A stretch of DNA of 64,000 bases from CBDHFN01 sp965262605 (lineage in GTDB: Bacteria > Pseudomonadota > Alphaproteobacteria > JASGCL01). Both the position numbers and the translations under genes were made by a program. Positions 1 through 8,784 of this stretch are shown piece after piece. Location: NCBI GenBank assembly GCA_965262605.1, contig CBDHFN010000003.1, forward strand, positions 1,654,194-1,718,193. Reading direction: 5' to 3'. The notes below the pieces were generated by a model. That model worked only from the letters and a program-made list of their open reading frames with translations. It was not told the origin of the DNA and ran no database searches. Each line of letters starts with the position of its first letter. The stretch's first letter is position 1.

Positions 1-1
1 G

Positions 2-1294
2 GCAACCCGCCCATATTGCACCCAAATCTATCAAGGCGAAATTGTAGCATCGTGTAAGATTATCCCGTATTTTGTCGCGGGCAATATTGTCAAAAAATCC
101 ATGGTGCTTGCCAAAAAATCTTGCTTGAATATTTCACCATTGCAAGGTGGCAAGGCGCACTTGATTTTCACTTATTTAGAAGAAATTCCCCCGCAAAAAT
201 TGCAAAAATCCGCGCAAATTTTCCAAAAAAGATTGCTTAAATATAATTATGAAGTCGGTAAAATTTCGAATGTTCGCCATCATTGCCAAGAATTAAGCGA
301 ATTTTTAACCCAAATCCCCCCCAAAGACTTTGATTTAATCGCGATAATGGGCGCAGTTTCCATTGCGGATATTAACGATATTGTTCCCAAGGCTTTAATA
401 AATTGTGGTGGTAAAATTATAAGATATGGCATGCCCGTTGACCCCGGTAATTTATTATTATTGGGCGAAATAAGTAATTGCCCGTTTTTAGGATTGCCCG
501 GTTGCGCAAAATCACCGAAATTTAATGGTTTAGATTTTATATTGCAACGATTAGCCGCGCGGATAAATATTACCAGCAAAGATATTGCGCAATTAGGAAA
601 AATCGGCTTATTGCCCGAAAATTACGACAGAGGCGCACTTCGCGCCGTTAATTACCCAGTCGCATCCAAGCCATTAATCGCAATTTTAGCCGCGGGTAAA
701 GGCGAACGAATGGCGCAAGATTTAGCAAAACCCTTAACAATTTTTCGTGATAAAGCTTTGTTAGAATGGGTGATTGATAATATTAATCAAGCCTTGCCAA
801 GCAAGGATATTATTATCATTGTTAACGATTCCCCCCAAGGCAAACAAGTTCAAGAATTTTGTTTAACAAAACAATATAAGTTTATAATAAATAACCAATA
901 TAACGAAGGAATCGCATCTTCGCTAAGATTAGCTGTCAATTATGCTTCGCAAACGCATTCGGCGTTAATGGTATTTTTAGCCGACATGCCCAATATTACG
1001 CCCAAAACTATTGCAACAATTTGGCAAGAATTTCAGCGCGACACGCAAAATATTATGGCTGTGCAACCTAAATTCGGCTCACAATTAGGACACCCCGTTG
1101 TCTTTAATCCAAGAATTTTTTCAGAATTAGCCAAATTAAGTGGCGATACGGGCGCAAAAACATTCATGGAAAATTTAAGCGATTATCGCCGAATCATTGA
1201 TACGCTTGATGCGGGCGTGATTCAAGATGGCGACACAAAAGCGATGATTAACCAATGGTCGCGCGATTATGATATTGTTTTTAATAATGATTAA
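2..1294 (+). CDS. Molybdopterin-binding (MoeA-like) / NTP transferase (MocA-like) fusion protein, 5' end outside window
   Basis: The reading frame is open back to the first bases of the window, so the gene is cut at its start. Codons 1-33 (GEIVASCKIIPYFVAG) match the linker that leads into the molybdopterin-binding fold of the MoeA-like/glycosyltransferase-2 fusion proteins of alphaproteobacteria. The first half ends with a MoaB/MoeA-like fold. The second half opens with the nucleotidyltransferase signature LAAGKGERMAQDLAKPL and carries FLADMPNITP, the metal-binding strand of MobA/MocA. By family knowledge it would transfer a cytidylyl or guanylyl group to molybdenum cofactor. No molybdoenzyme gene is visible to confirm this. 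The stop lies 6 bases from the stop of the convergent ftsI gene. Confidence 0.85.
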   Translation, partial: ATRPYCTQIYQGEIVASCKIIPYFVAGNIVKKSMVLAKKSCLNISPLQGGKAHLIFTYLEEIPPQKLQKSAQIFQKRLLKYNYEVGKISNVRHHCQELSEFLTQIPPKDFDLIAIMGAVSIADINDIVPKALINCGGKIIRYGMPVDPGNLLLLGEISNCPFLGLPGCAKSPKFNGLDFILQRLAARINITSKDIAQLGKIGLLPENYDRGALRAVNYPVASKPLIAILAAGKGERMAQDLAKPLTIFRDKALLEWVIDNINQALPSKDIIIIVNDSPQGKQVQEFCLTKQYKFIINNQYNEGIASSLRLAVNYASQTHSALMVFLADMPNITPKTIATIWQEFQRDTQNIMAVQPKFGSQLGHPVVFNPRIFSELAKLSGDTGAKTFMENLSDYRRIIDTLDAGVIQDGDTKAMINQWSRDYDIVFNND

Positions 1295-1300
1295 AATGGG

Positions 1301-3025
1301 TTAATCATTTTTACCCTCATCAGAAACAGAATCGCTATCAATGGGTAATTTTAATGTTTGGTCAAGGCTTAACCCATCAGTTTCTAAGGGTTTTAAGCCC
1401 AATAAGGGGGAAATTTTCTTAATCACCGCGCCGACTATGGGTGCCGCCACAATACCACCCGTTGGGCGAATACCCTTATCAGGTTTCGGTTCGTCAATTA
1501 AGGCATAAATAACATATTGCGGATTATGAATCGGAAATCCCGCAATATAGCTAGAAATCATTAATTCACGATTATAAATACCCCGAATTGGTTTTTCAGC
1601 CGTTCCCGTTTTGCCGCCGACTAAATAACCGGGAATATCGCTTGTTTTACCTGACCCATCAAGCGCATTCAAGCGCATTAATTTGCGCACATTTTGTATG
1701 GTTTCTTCGTTGTAAATTTTATCATCAATCAAGGTAACTGGGTGTTTGTCATCAACGGCAATAAACCTTGGTATGCGCAAATTGCCATCATTTATCGCGG
1801 GAATAGTTGCCGCAGCTAACTGCATCGGTGAAATAGAAATACCATGCCCAAAAGAAATTGTTATAGCCTCTACTTCCTTCCAGTGTTTAGGATATAAAGG
1901 CACATTATTTTCAGGAAATTCCATGGGCAATTTTTCCAAAAAATGCGATTTTTTCATGTAATTTTTTTGATTATCATAGCCCATTTTTAACGCCATACGC
2001 GCCGAACCAATATTTGATGAAAAAATAAAAATTTCTTCAAGGCTTAGCCATGATTTTTTAGCATGATAATCATGAATCGTGAATTTTCCAATTGATAAAG
2101 ATTGAGTCGCATCAAATTTTTCGCTCATTTTTACCAATCCCGAATCCAAAGCCGCCGCCGAATTAAATAATTTCATGGTTGAGCCTAATTCATATGAACC
2201 TTGGGTGGCTTTATTAAAAAAAACTTCGGGGGCATAAGTATTATAGGTATTCGGATTAAAATCAGGCAAAGATACCATTGCTAAAACTTCGCCAGTATGG
2301 GCGTTTAAGACCATGCCTGCGCCACCAATGGCACGATATTTTGTGATAGCCTTAGTAATTTCTTCGTGCAAAATGGCTTGCACACGAATATCCATCGCTA
2401 ATTTAATATTTTCACCATTTTTCAAAACCGCGTCCATTTGCCGTTCCATACCCAATGCGCCGTTTTTATCACGATTAATATAGCCAACATAATGCCCCGT
2501 TGTTTGCGTTTGCGGATAAATTCGTTCAAAAGATTGAATAAATTCCAAACCCGGCAAGCCTAAATTTAAAATCTTAGTTTCATCATTCGGCGTAAGCCTT
2601 TCAACCAAGGGTGTCCAGCCGTCTGATTTTGCAAAAACACGGGCGCGGATTTTTTCATAATCTAATTTTGGGTATAAGGATTTTAATTTATCAATTGTTT
2701 CATCAAGCGATAAAATATTTTTGTGATTTAAAACTAAATTTGTCGTGCGAATATTCGTGGCTAAAATTTCACCATTTCGGTCTAAAATTTCACCCCTTCG
2801 CAACGCTTGTTCGCCAATGACAACATCATTGGGGGTCAAAGGAAAAATATTAATGCGAATTAATTTTAAAATTGCCAAGCCAAAAATCAACATGAAAAAT
2901 AAAATAATATAAATTATACGGGTGCGCGCTTCGGCAAAGGCATGCGATTTAATTTGCACGACACTTTTTCCCGATTCGGATTCTTGGGGTTTTGGCAATA
3001 ATAATTTTCTGATTTTAGTAAACAT
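1301..3025 (-). CDS. ftsI: Penicillin-binding protein, FtsI/PBP3-type transpeptidase
   Basis: The 574-residue protein has one N-terminal membrane segment (about residues 36-58), a PBP dimerisation region, and the full transpeptidase motif set: STMK with nucleophile Ser282, SSN at 336-338 and KTGT at 472-475. Class B enzymes of this kind cross-link septal peptidoglycan in the periplasm together with FtsW. The length and the absence of a glycosyltransferase domain fit FtsI. It lies outside a dcw division cluster, because neither mraW/ftsL nor murE flanks it. MrdA (PBP2) is the alternative, but the short N-terminal region favours FtsI. Confidence 0.88.
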   Translation of the reverse strand: MFTKIRKLLLPKPQESESGKSVVQIKSHAFAEARTRIIYIILFFMLIFGLAILKLIRINIFPLTPNDVVIGEQALRRGEILDRNGEILATNIRTTNLVLNHKNILSLDETIDKLKSLYPKLDYEKIRARVFAKSDGWTPLVERLTPNDETKILNLGLPGLEFIQSFERIYPQTQTTGHYVGYINRDKNGALGMERQMDAVLKNGENIKLAMDIRVQAILHEEITKAITKYRAIGGAGMVLNAHTGEVLAMVSLPDFNPNTYNTYAPEVFFNKATQGSYELGSTMKLFNSAAALDSGLVKMSEKFDATQSLSIGKFTIHDYHAKKSWLSLEEIFIFSSNIGSARMALKMGYDNQKNYMKKSHFLEKLPMEFPENNVPLYPKHWKEVEAITISFGHGISISPMQLAAATIPAINDGNLRIPRFIAVDDKHPVTLIDDKIYNEETIQNVRKLMRLNALDGSGKTSDIPGYLVGGKTGTAEKPIRGIYNRELMISSYIAGFPIHNPQYVIYALIDEPKPDKGIRPTGGIVAAPIVGAVIKKISPLLGLKPLETDGLSLDQTLKLPIDSDSVSDEGKND

Positions 3026-3092
3026 AAATTTATAGTGAATATTTTTATGGCAAAAATCAAGTTTTTTATTTTTGGCAATAATTTTAAGAAAG

Positions 3093-3128
3093 TATAAATT
3101 TCTTGACTATTATAAATTTCTTGACTAT
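3093..3128. repeat. Perfect 18-bp tandem duplication
   Basis: The unit TATAAATTTCTTGACTAT occurs twice back to back (3093-3110 and 3111-3128). Each unit carries a TTGACT hexamer. The second TTGACT is the -35 box of the promoter at 3121-3148, so the duplication creates a spare -35 element. Confidence 0.9.
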
Positions 3129-3148
3129 TTATGATTATAAAATATAAT
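3121..3148 (+). promoter_or_regulatory. Sigma-70-type promoter before the ATPase relic
   Basis: TTGACT (3121-3126), a 16-bp spacer and a perfect TATAAT (3143-3148) lie about 28 bases before the ATG at 3177. It is one of the best matches to consensus in the window, yet the gene it would serve is truncated to 52 codons. Confidence 0.6.
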
Positions 3149-3176
3149 ATTCATAAATCGCACATGGACGAAAAAA

Positions 3177-3335
3177 ATGAAATTTCACTTTACAAATTTG
3201 GGCAAGCTTAATGATGCCAAGATTGAAATTAATAATTTAACGATTATTATTGGTAAAAATAATTTAGGGAAAACATACCTTACCACCGCCATTTATGGGT
3301 TGCTTAAAAATTTGCGCAAGATAAAATTTGCTTAA
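3177..3335 (+). pseudogene. N-terminal relic of an AAA/OLD-type ATPase
   Basis: A 52-codon frame starts with the typical opening of RecF/OLD-like ATPases, a short beta strand followed by a Walker A loop (IIIGKNNLGKTYLTTAIYG, residues 23-41). It then stops about 10 residues after the P-loop helix. No Walker B, signature or TOPRIM/nuclease part follows, because the kup stop codon comes directly after it. Only the first 10 % or so of a normal protein remains, so I call it a remnant. Proteins of this type often belong to phage-defence or DNA-repair cassettes. It is followed within 8 bases by the convergent kup gene. Confidence 0.6.
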
Positions 3336-3342
3336 CCCTAAA

Positions 3343-5223
3343 CTAAATCGTAATACGGCTTCCTAATTCAATAACAAGGTTGCTGGGGATTTTAAAAAGC
3401 TTGACAATAGATACCGAAGAGCGATGCAAGGCAATAAAAAGACCCTTGCGCCATGGATTAAGGATTTTCAAGCTGGACGATGGCACGATATTTTCAATGC
3501 TAAGGAAATAGCTGCTATCCATGCTTTCAATGTTAAGATTTTGAAATTTCGCCGAAGCTAAATCATTGGGGATATTCGGAATATTCATATAACCATATTG
3601 CAATTTCGCGCGCCAAAAACCCTTGGCAATCGGTGAAATTGTTAATCGTTCGGAAAACGGCACCCATGGCACTGATAAAATATGCACATGCAAGAATATA
3701 TTAGTTTCATGCAGCACCATATTATGCTTGATATTATGCAATAACGCTTGCGGTGCCGTAATTTCATTGGAACAAAGATAAATTGCCGTGCGTGGCACGC
3801 GGGTAAGCGATGATTTTTGCAAATTTTCGGCTAAAAAATCTAATTCTGGGTCGTTTTTACTGATTTCGGCTTTTAAATACGCGCGCCCCCGCAACCAAGT
3901 TGACACAATAGTAATTATAATAACAGCCATTAATAATGGCAACCAGCCCCCTGAAAAAATTCGCACCGAACTGCTGAAAAACAATGGTAAATCAATCACA
4001 AGCAAGCCTGAAACAATTAATATGGATAAATATTTGTTCAATTTCCATTGATAATGACAAACAATATATAATAAAAATGAAGTAATACACATTGTGCCCG
4101 TTACCGCAATACCATATGCCGCAACCAAAGCACTGGAAGTTTGAAAAGTAAGCACCACGATTATAACCACAAATAACAAAAAATAATTGATAAACGGAAT
4201 ATAAATTTGCCCATATTCTTTCACGGAAGTTTGCACGATTCGCACCCGTGGGATTAAATCTAAAATCATTGCGGAGCGAACCAAAGAAAAAGCCCCCGTA
4301 ATCACCGCTTGCGAAGCAATAACCGTGGCAATAGTTGCCAAAATAACGGCGGGAATAGTCGCAAAGTCTGGAAATAAATGAAAAAACAAGCCTTCAATAT
4401 GGTTAGGATTGCTTAATAATTCCCCGCCCTGCCCTAAATAATTACTGACTAAAGCTGGAAAAACCACGAATAACCAACCAATTTTAATAGGTTTATAGCC
4501 AAAATGCCCCATATCTACATATAAAGCCTCAACCCCTGTAACTGCCAAAACTGCCGCACCTAATATATACACAATATTTTTAGGGTTATGATATAAAAAT
4601 TCAAGCGCATGAAAAGGGTTTAATGCCATTAAAATATCGGGATTATAATAAATTCCATAAAGCCCACTGAAAAATAATGTTGCAAACCACCCGCAAATTA
4701 TATACCCAAAAAATTGCCCAATCGCGCCTGTGCCCTTGCGTTGCACCAAGAACAGACTTAATAAAATACCCACGGAAATGGGCAAAATATATTTTTCTAA
4801 CGAAGGTTCAACGACTTTCAATCCTTCAACCGCGCTTAATACAGAAATTGCGGGCGTTATTACCGAATCAGAAAAAAACATTGCCGCGCCCATTGCGCCG
4901 AATAATAATAAATAATGCTTAAATTTTGGATTATATTTTTTGGCATTGGAAGCCAAGGTTAATAATGCCACGACGCCCCCTTCGCCATTATTATCAGCAC
5001 GCAATGTAAAATACACATATTTTATGGTGACAATCATCATTAAAAGCCAGATAATTAAGGAAACAGCACCGATAACATTATGCGGGGCGGTTGCTAATTC
5101 ATGGCTTTCAAGAAAAACGGAACTTAAAGCGTATAAAGGGCTTGTGCCTATGTCGCCATAAACAACCCCTAAAGAACTTAGAACCAGCACAGAAAGCGAT
5201 GATTTTTTTGCTTGGATATTCAT
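3343..5223 (-). CDS. kup: Kup-family low-affinity K+ uptake permease
   Basis: The 626-residue membrane protein begins, after a short cytoplasmic lead, with the family signature GVVYGDIGTSPLYAL. It has about twelve hydrophobic segments and ends in the hydrophilic C-terminal domain of KUP/HAK/KT transporters. K+/H+ symport is expected. I place the start at the ATG at 5223 (MNIQAKKSSL), not at the ATG 17 codons upstream, because the upstream extension has no family counterpart and would overlap the promoter space of divergent cobB. Only 45 bases separate the two start codons. Confidence 0.93.
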   Translation of the reverse strand: MNIQAKKSSLSVLVLSSLGVVYGDIGTSPLYALSSVFLESHELATAPHNVIGAVSLIIWLLMMIVTIKYVYFTLRADNNGEGGVVALLTLASNAKKYNPKFKHYLLLFGAMGAAMFFSDSVITPAISVLSAVEGLKVVEPSLEKYILPISVGILLSLFLVQRKGTGAIGQFFGYIICGWFATLFFSGLYGIYYNPDILMALNPFHALEFLYHNPKNIVYILGAAVLAVTGVEALYVDMGHFGYKPIKIGWLFVVFPALVSNYLGQGGELLSNPNHIEGLFFHLFPDFATIPAVILATIATVIASQAVITGAFSLVRSAMILDLIPRVRIVQTSVKEYGQIYIPFINYFLLFVVIIVVLTFQTSSALVAAYGIAVTGTMCITSFLLYIVCHYQWKLNKYLSILIVSGLLVIDLPLFFSSSVRIFSGGWLPLLMAVIIITIVSTWLRGRAYLKAEISKNDPELDFLAENLQKSSLTRVPRTAIYLCSNEITAPQALLHNIKHNMVLHETNIFLHVHILSVPWVPFSERLTISPIAKGFWRAKLQYGYMNIPNIPNDLASAKFQNLNIESMDSSYFLSIENIVPSSSLKILNPWRKGLFIALHRSSVSIVKLFKIPSNLVIELGSRITI

Positions 5224-5268
5224 AATTTGTGCTATATAAACCGAATCATTAATTATGTAAAGAAAAAA

Positions 5269-6537
5269 ATGCAAGGCTTTATTATTTCGGCGATAAGCTC
5301 AAATTGCGGCAAAACCAGCCTAACCATCGGCTTGGTTCGCCACTTAGTGCGCTTGGGATACAAGGTGCAATGCGCCAAATTTGGACCCGATTATATTGAC
5401 GGGCAATTTTTAAGCATGGCATCTGGCAATCCTGCGTATAATTTAGACCTTTACGCCATGGATAAGCAACGAATCAACGGCATTTTATCGCAAATTCTAG
5501 ACGATAAAGATATTTTAATTGTTGAAGGCGCAATGGGATTATTTGATAAATCACTCAATATCACCAATGCAACCGCAGATTTAGCAAAAATGCTTAATTT
5601 ACCAATTTTATTAGTTGCCAATGCGCAAAATAGCGCGGGCACTATCGCTCAAGTCGTTAATAGCCTTAGCGTGCACCATCAAGATTGCAAGATAAAATCA
5701 GTTGTTTATAATTTCGTGCAAAGCGATAGGCACAAGGCTTTAATTACCGAACAACACCCCAAAAATATCGCGCATGGATTTTTGCCCAAACATAATAAAC
5801 CCCTTGATTCGCGGCATTTAGGCTTAAAATTAGCTTCAGAATATGAAAATATTGAACAAATCATTAATTATTACGCCGATTGGGTTGGCGAAAATTTAGG
5901 TCCCAAAATAATGGAACAATTAATGCAAGACGAATTACTTATTAATAAATCGCCTTTGAAGCCAATTTTACCGCCTTTGGCAACCAATATCGCCATTGCC
6001 AAAGATGATTGTTTTAATTTTATTTATAACCATCAAATATTAGAATGGCAAAAAAACGGCGTGCATTTAAGCTTTTTCTCGCCATTAAGGGACGAAATGC
6101 CCGATTCTAATGCTCAAGCGATTTTTTTGCCCGGCGGATACCCTGAAATTTATGCCGAACGACTTGCCAAAGCGAATTTTTTCATTGAATCCATGCGCCG
6201 TGCCGCCAATGATGGCGTGATAATTTATGGCGAATGCGGTGGATATATGGTTTTAGGGCAAGCAATTATTACGAAATCCAAGCAAAAAATTCCCATGCTG
6301 GGATTATTAAATTTAATCACTGATTTTTCGCAACCCAAATTACATTTATCATACCATCAGTGTAATTTAGCGCAAAATTTACCCATTTGGCGTGGCGCGA
6401 ACAATATTCCCGCCCATGAATTTCATTATAGTCATGCAAGTTTTGAATCGGGCAACCCCATGTTGCAAAGCGATAAAGCCGAACGAATGGGCTTAATGCA
6501 GGATACAATTTTTGGCTCTTATTGTCATTTCATTTAA
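5269..6537 (+). CDS. cobB: Cobyrinate (or hydrogenobyrinate) a,c-diamide synthase
   Basis: The 422-residue protein has an N-terminal P-loop/dethiobiotin-synthetase-like domain (SAISSNCGKTSLT near residue 10) with CAKFGPDYID. Its C-terminal glutamine amidotransferase domain has the nucleophile in YGECGGYMVLG (Cys323) and a histidine in HEFHYSH near the end. It amidates side chains a and c in corrin synthesis using ATP and glutamine. I take the ATG at 5269 (MQGFII) because the upstream extension is not part of the family. No other cob genes are adjacent, so it is either isolated from the pathway or part of salvage and remodelling. Confidence 0.9.
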   Translation: MQGFIISAISSNCGKTSLTIGLVRHLVRLGYKVQCAKFGPDYIDGQFLSMASGNPAYNLDLYAMDKQRINGILSQILDDKDILIVEGAMGLFDKSLNITNATADLAKMLNLPILLVANAQNSAGTIAQVVNSLSVHHQDCKIKSVVYNFVQSDRHKALITEQHPKNIAHGFLPKHNKPLDSRHLGLKLASEYENIEQIINYYADWVGENLGPKIMEQLMQDELLINKSPLKPILPPLATNIAIAKDDCFNFIYNHQILEWQKNGVHLSFFSPLRDEMPDSNAQAIFLPGGYPEIYAERLAKANFFIESMRRAANDGVIIYGECGGYMVLGQAIITKSKQKIPMLGLLNLITDFSQPKLHLSYHQCNLAQNLPIWRGANNIPAHEFHYSHASFESGNPMLQSDKAERMGLMQDTIFGSYCHFI

Positions 6538-6542
6538 AACTA

Positions 6543-6572
6543 ACAAAATGCAAAATTTCTTTTGCATTTTGT
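6543..6572. terminator. Bidirectional hairpin terminator between cobB and the OspF-like gene
   Basis: A perfect 13-bp stem (ACAAAATGCAAAA pairing with TTTTGCATTTTGT) encloses a 4-base TTTC loop. It sits in the 62-base gap between convergent stop codons. The A- and T-rich flanks give a U tract in both directions. Confidence 0.7.
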
Positions 6573-6599
6573 CGTTTCATAAGGAGGGTGAAATTTTTA

Positions 6600-8585
6600 T
6601 CAGGCTTGTTTTTCAAAATCCAAGCGATTAAATCTGGCATTAACATCAACCATTGCGGCTTCAAGCGATATTTCCGAATTACCGCTAATTTTGCCTTTTT
6701 CATCAGCGCCAAAGGTAATGCTTGAAGTATAAGAAATCATGCCATAGTTGCCTAATTTTTCATTAGAAATGCTGCTTGATTTTTTTTCTGTATCCATATA
6801 ATCTAAGGGTAATTTTTCAAAATCTTTGCCGTCCATCATTTTGAAATTTAATGCGCCCGCCATGGATATATTCGCCGAGTTAAATTTTTTATCCGCCCCC
6901 TTGTTGCAAATAATATTGATAGAAAATGCAGTATTAGGGTCATGCGCTTGAAATGATGTGGTATTAAAACCTTTATCCACTACTTCTTGCATGGCAAATG
7001 AAGCGCAACCTTGGTGGCATGTATTGGCAATTGCATTCACAGAATCTTCGTCTAAACCATATTGTTCTGCTTCGGCAATGAACAAATCTTTAACTTCTTG
7101 CCAGCTTGGACTTTGTGATAATTCATAACTTGTTTTGCTGGGCAATGCACCTTTTTGGTCGTTAACTTTACTTCGCTCAATCGTTAAAAATCCATTATTT
7201 ACGGAAATTGCCGATTGATTTTCTTTGTCGGTTAAGACAACTTTTGCTCTGCCAAGAATATCACGAAATAAGATATTATTGCTAATATTATTGCCAAGAC
7301 TAATTTCGTCTCTTACGCCCTTGATGATATTATCAGCGATGGGGTCGCCTTCGGCAATCATATTTTTGTAATTATAATCAACCCATTGATTGCCCGCTCT
7401 TGACGAAATTGAAAAACAATCCCCACCGCCTTTTGATTGTAATTCTGCCAATTTGCCATTTAAATTTTTGACTTTGCCGTCAAGCTGAATTTCTCTTGAA
7501 GTTGCATCATGGAATGCGGTATTAGCAATATCAGTTTTTTCTACGCCATCTTGGCTTAAACTAACAAATCCGCGTTTGGTAAAATGTTCGCCTGCAACTG
7601 GGTCTTTGGTTTCAATACCCGCATTTGCCAAGATATTTTCGCATTGATTGATAAATTTGCCCATTTTTGGCGTAATATCGGCTAAATTTGGGTCTTGTGA
7701 TAAAGGTTTCATGGATAATTTGCCATCTGCAATTTTCCATTCGCCAATGGGGCTATCTGGTGCCGCCATAATTGGCAATAATAATTCAAACGCATTTTGC
7801 GCATCATTGGGCTTAACATTAATGTGCATTTCATACCCAAAATTGCTTAAATTTGGGTTAGCTTCACGCAAGGATAAATCTTCGCCATAATTTTTAAAAG
7901 AATCTGGGGCAATTTTTGCGCCATAAATCGCATTGCCATCGGATTTAAAAATTGTATTATTAGTGATAAATCTGTCTGAAACTTCTGTTTTTCTGTCAAT
8001 TTCAAAATGCGTTAAATTAGATAAATCAACATTCGGATTTGATTTTAACAATGTAATATTCGCGGCAAATTCTGCACGGGATTTAATATTTTGTTCTGTT
8101 AATTGGTCGCTTGGCAAACTAATTAATTGCTTTAAAAGATTTTTCACATATGCTATATTATCAGCGATGGGCTTTTGTGATGCTAAATTATTAAACCCTT
8201 CGGATTCTGGAAGAAATTTTTTCACCATTGGGTTATTCATTAATTGAGTCATTTTATTGTTTAATGATTGATAATTTTGTTTAATTGAATCAATATTTAT
8301 AATATGTCCTTGATTATTGCTTATCAAATCGGTTGTGGCGCGATTCGCAACATCCGTGCCAAAATTTTCAGCAATCGTTGAAAAAAAACCTTGGACAATC
8401 GCGTTATTTTTAGCTTCAATTTGGCGTTGCCCATAATCTAGATGCAACATACCAGCAATTGCGGTAATAATCTTGCCACCAAAAGAACCAGTATTGGTTA
8501 ATGCGCGCACCGCGTCATTATTAAATTTAAATTGCTCTAAGCCTGCAATTGCGGGTGTATTTGCTCTTGATGAAATATCGGTCAT
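6600..8585 (-). CDS. Large protein with an internal OspF/SpvC-like phosphothreonine-lyase segment
   Basis: This 661-residue protein has no signal peptide or membrane segment and is Asn/Ser rich. Residues about 239-315 resemble the type III effector lyases OspF, SpvC and HopAI1. YEMHINVKPNDAQNAFELL followed by DSPIGEWKIAD parallels the family's HIS-...-QAFQ-LSG and DSPIDKWKITD. His254 and Lys284 keep the 30-residue spacing of the catalytic His106/Lys136 of SpvC (recalled from the literature), and Arg240 in REANPN may correspond to a phosphate-binding Arg. A Lys two residues before the catalytic His in SpvC is Glu252 here. The ~230 N-terminal and ~340 C-terminal residues are unrecognised. The gene stands alone, with a clear AAGGAG ribosome site. 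The family removes phosphate from MAPK phosphothreonine by beta-elimination. Activity here is inference. Confidence 0.6.
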   Translation of the reverse strand: MTDISSRANTPAIAGLEQFKFNNDAVRALTNTGSFGGKIITAIAGMLHLDYGQRQIEAKNNAIVQGFFSTIAENFGTDVANRATTDLISNNQGHIINIDSIKQNYQSLNNKMTQLMNNPMVKKFLPESEGFNNLASQKPIADNIAYVKNLLKQLISLPSDQLTEQNIKSRAEFAANITLLKSNPNVDLSNLTHFEIDRKTEVSDRFITNNTIFKSDGNAIYGAKIAPDSFKNYGEDLSLREANPNLSNFGYEMHINVKPNDAQNAFELLLPIMAAPDSPIGEWKIADGKLSMKPLSQDPNLADITPKMGKFINQCENILANAGIETKDPVAGEHFTKRGFVSLSQDGVEKTDIANTAFHDATSREIQLDGKVKNLNGKLAELQSKGGGDCFSISSRAGNQWVDYNYKNMIAEGDPIADNIIKGVRDEISLGNNISNNILFRDILGRAKVVLTDKENQSAISVNNGFLTIERSKVNDQKGALPSKTSYELSQSPSWQEVKDLFIAEAEQYGLDEDSVNAIANTCHQGCASFAMQEVVDKGFNTTSFQAHDPNTAFSINIICNKGADKKFNSANISMAGALNFKMMDGKDFEKLPLDYMDTEKKSSSISNEKLGNYGMISYTSSITFGADEKGKISGNSEISLEAAMVDVNARFNRLDFEKQA

Positions 8586-8728
8586 GAAATTCTCCTTGTT
8601 TATGTCATGATTAAGAATAAAATATCATTACGCTTAAATTGCATTATTTACAATATACGCAATCAGATATAGATAAAATTTTATATAATTTAGCAATGCA
8701 ACCTCCCTAAAAAATATTTTTTATTAAC

Positions 8729-8757
8729 TTGACTCAATTAAGTCTTTAAATTATTAT
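8729..8757 (+). promoter_or_regulatory. Probable mmsA promoter
   Basis: TTGACT (8729-8734), a 17-bp spacer and TATTAT (8752-8757) lie in the 199-bp divergent gap, about 27 bases before the chosen mmsA start. Confidence 0.5.
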
Positions 8758-8784
8758 ACAAGCATAATTATTATGGAGAATTTT

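Noticed and set aside
6522..6725. Plus-strand frame after AAGGAGG at 6581-6587, beginning GTGAAATTT
   Set aside because: Most of it is antisense to the end of the OspF-like gene, whose composition explains the open frame. The G-rich string by itself is not enough evidence.
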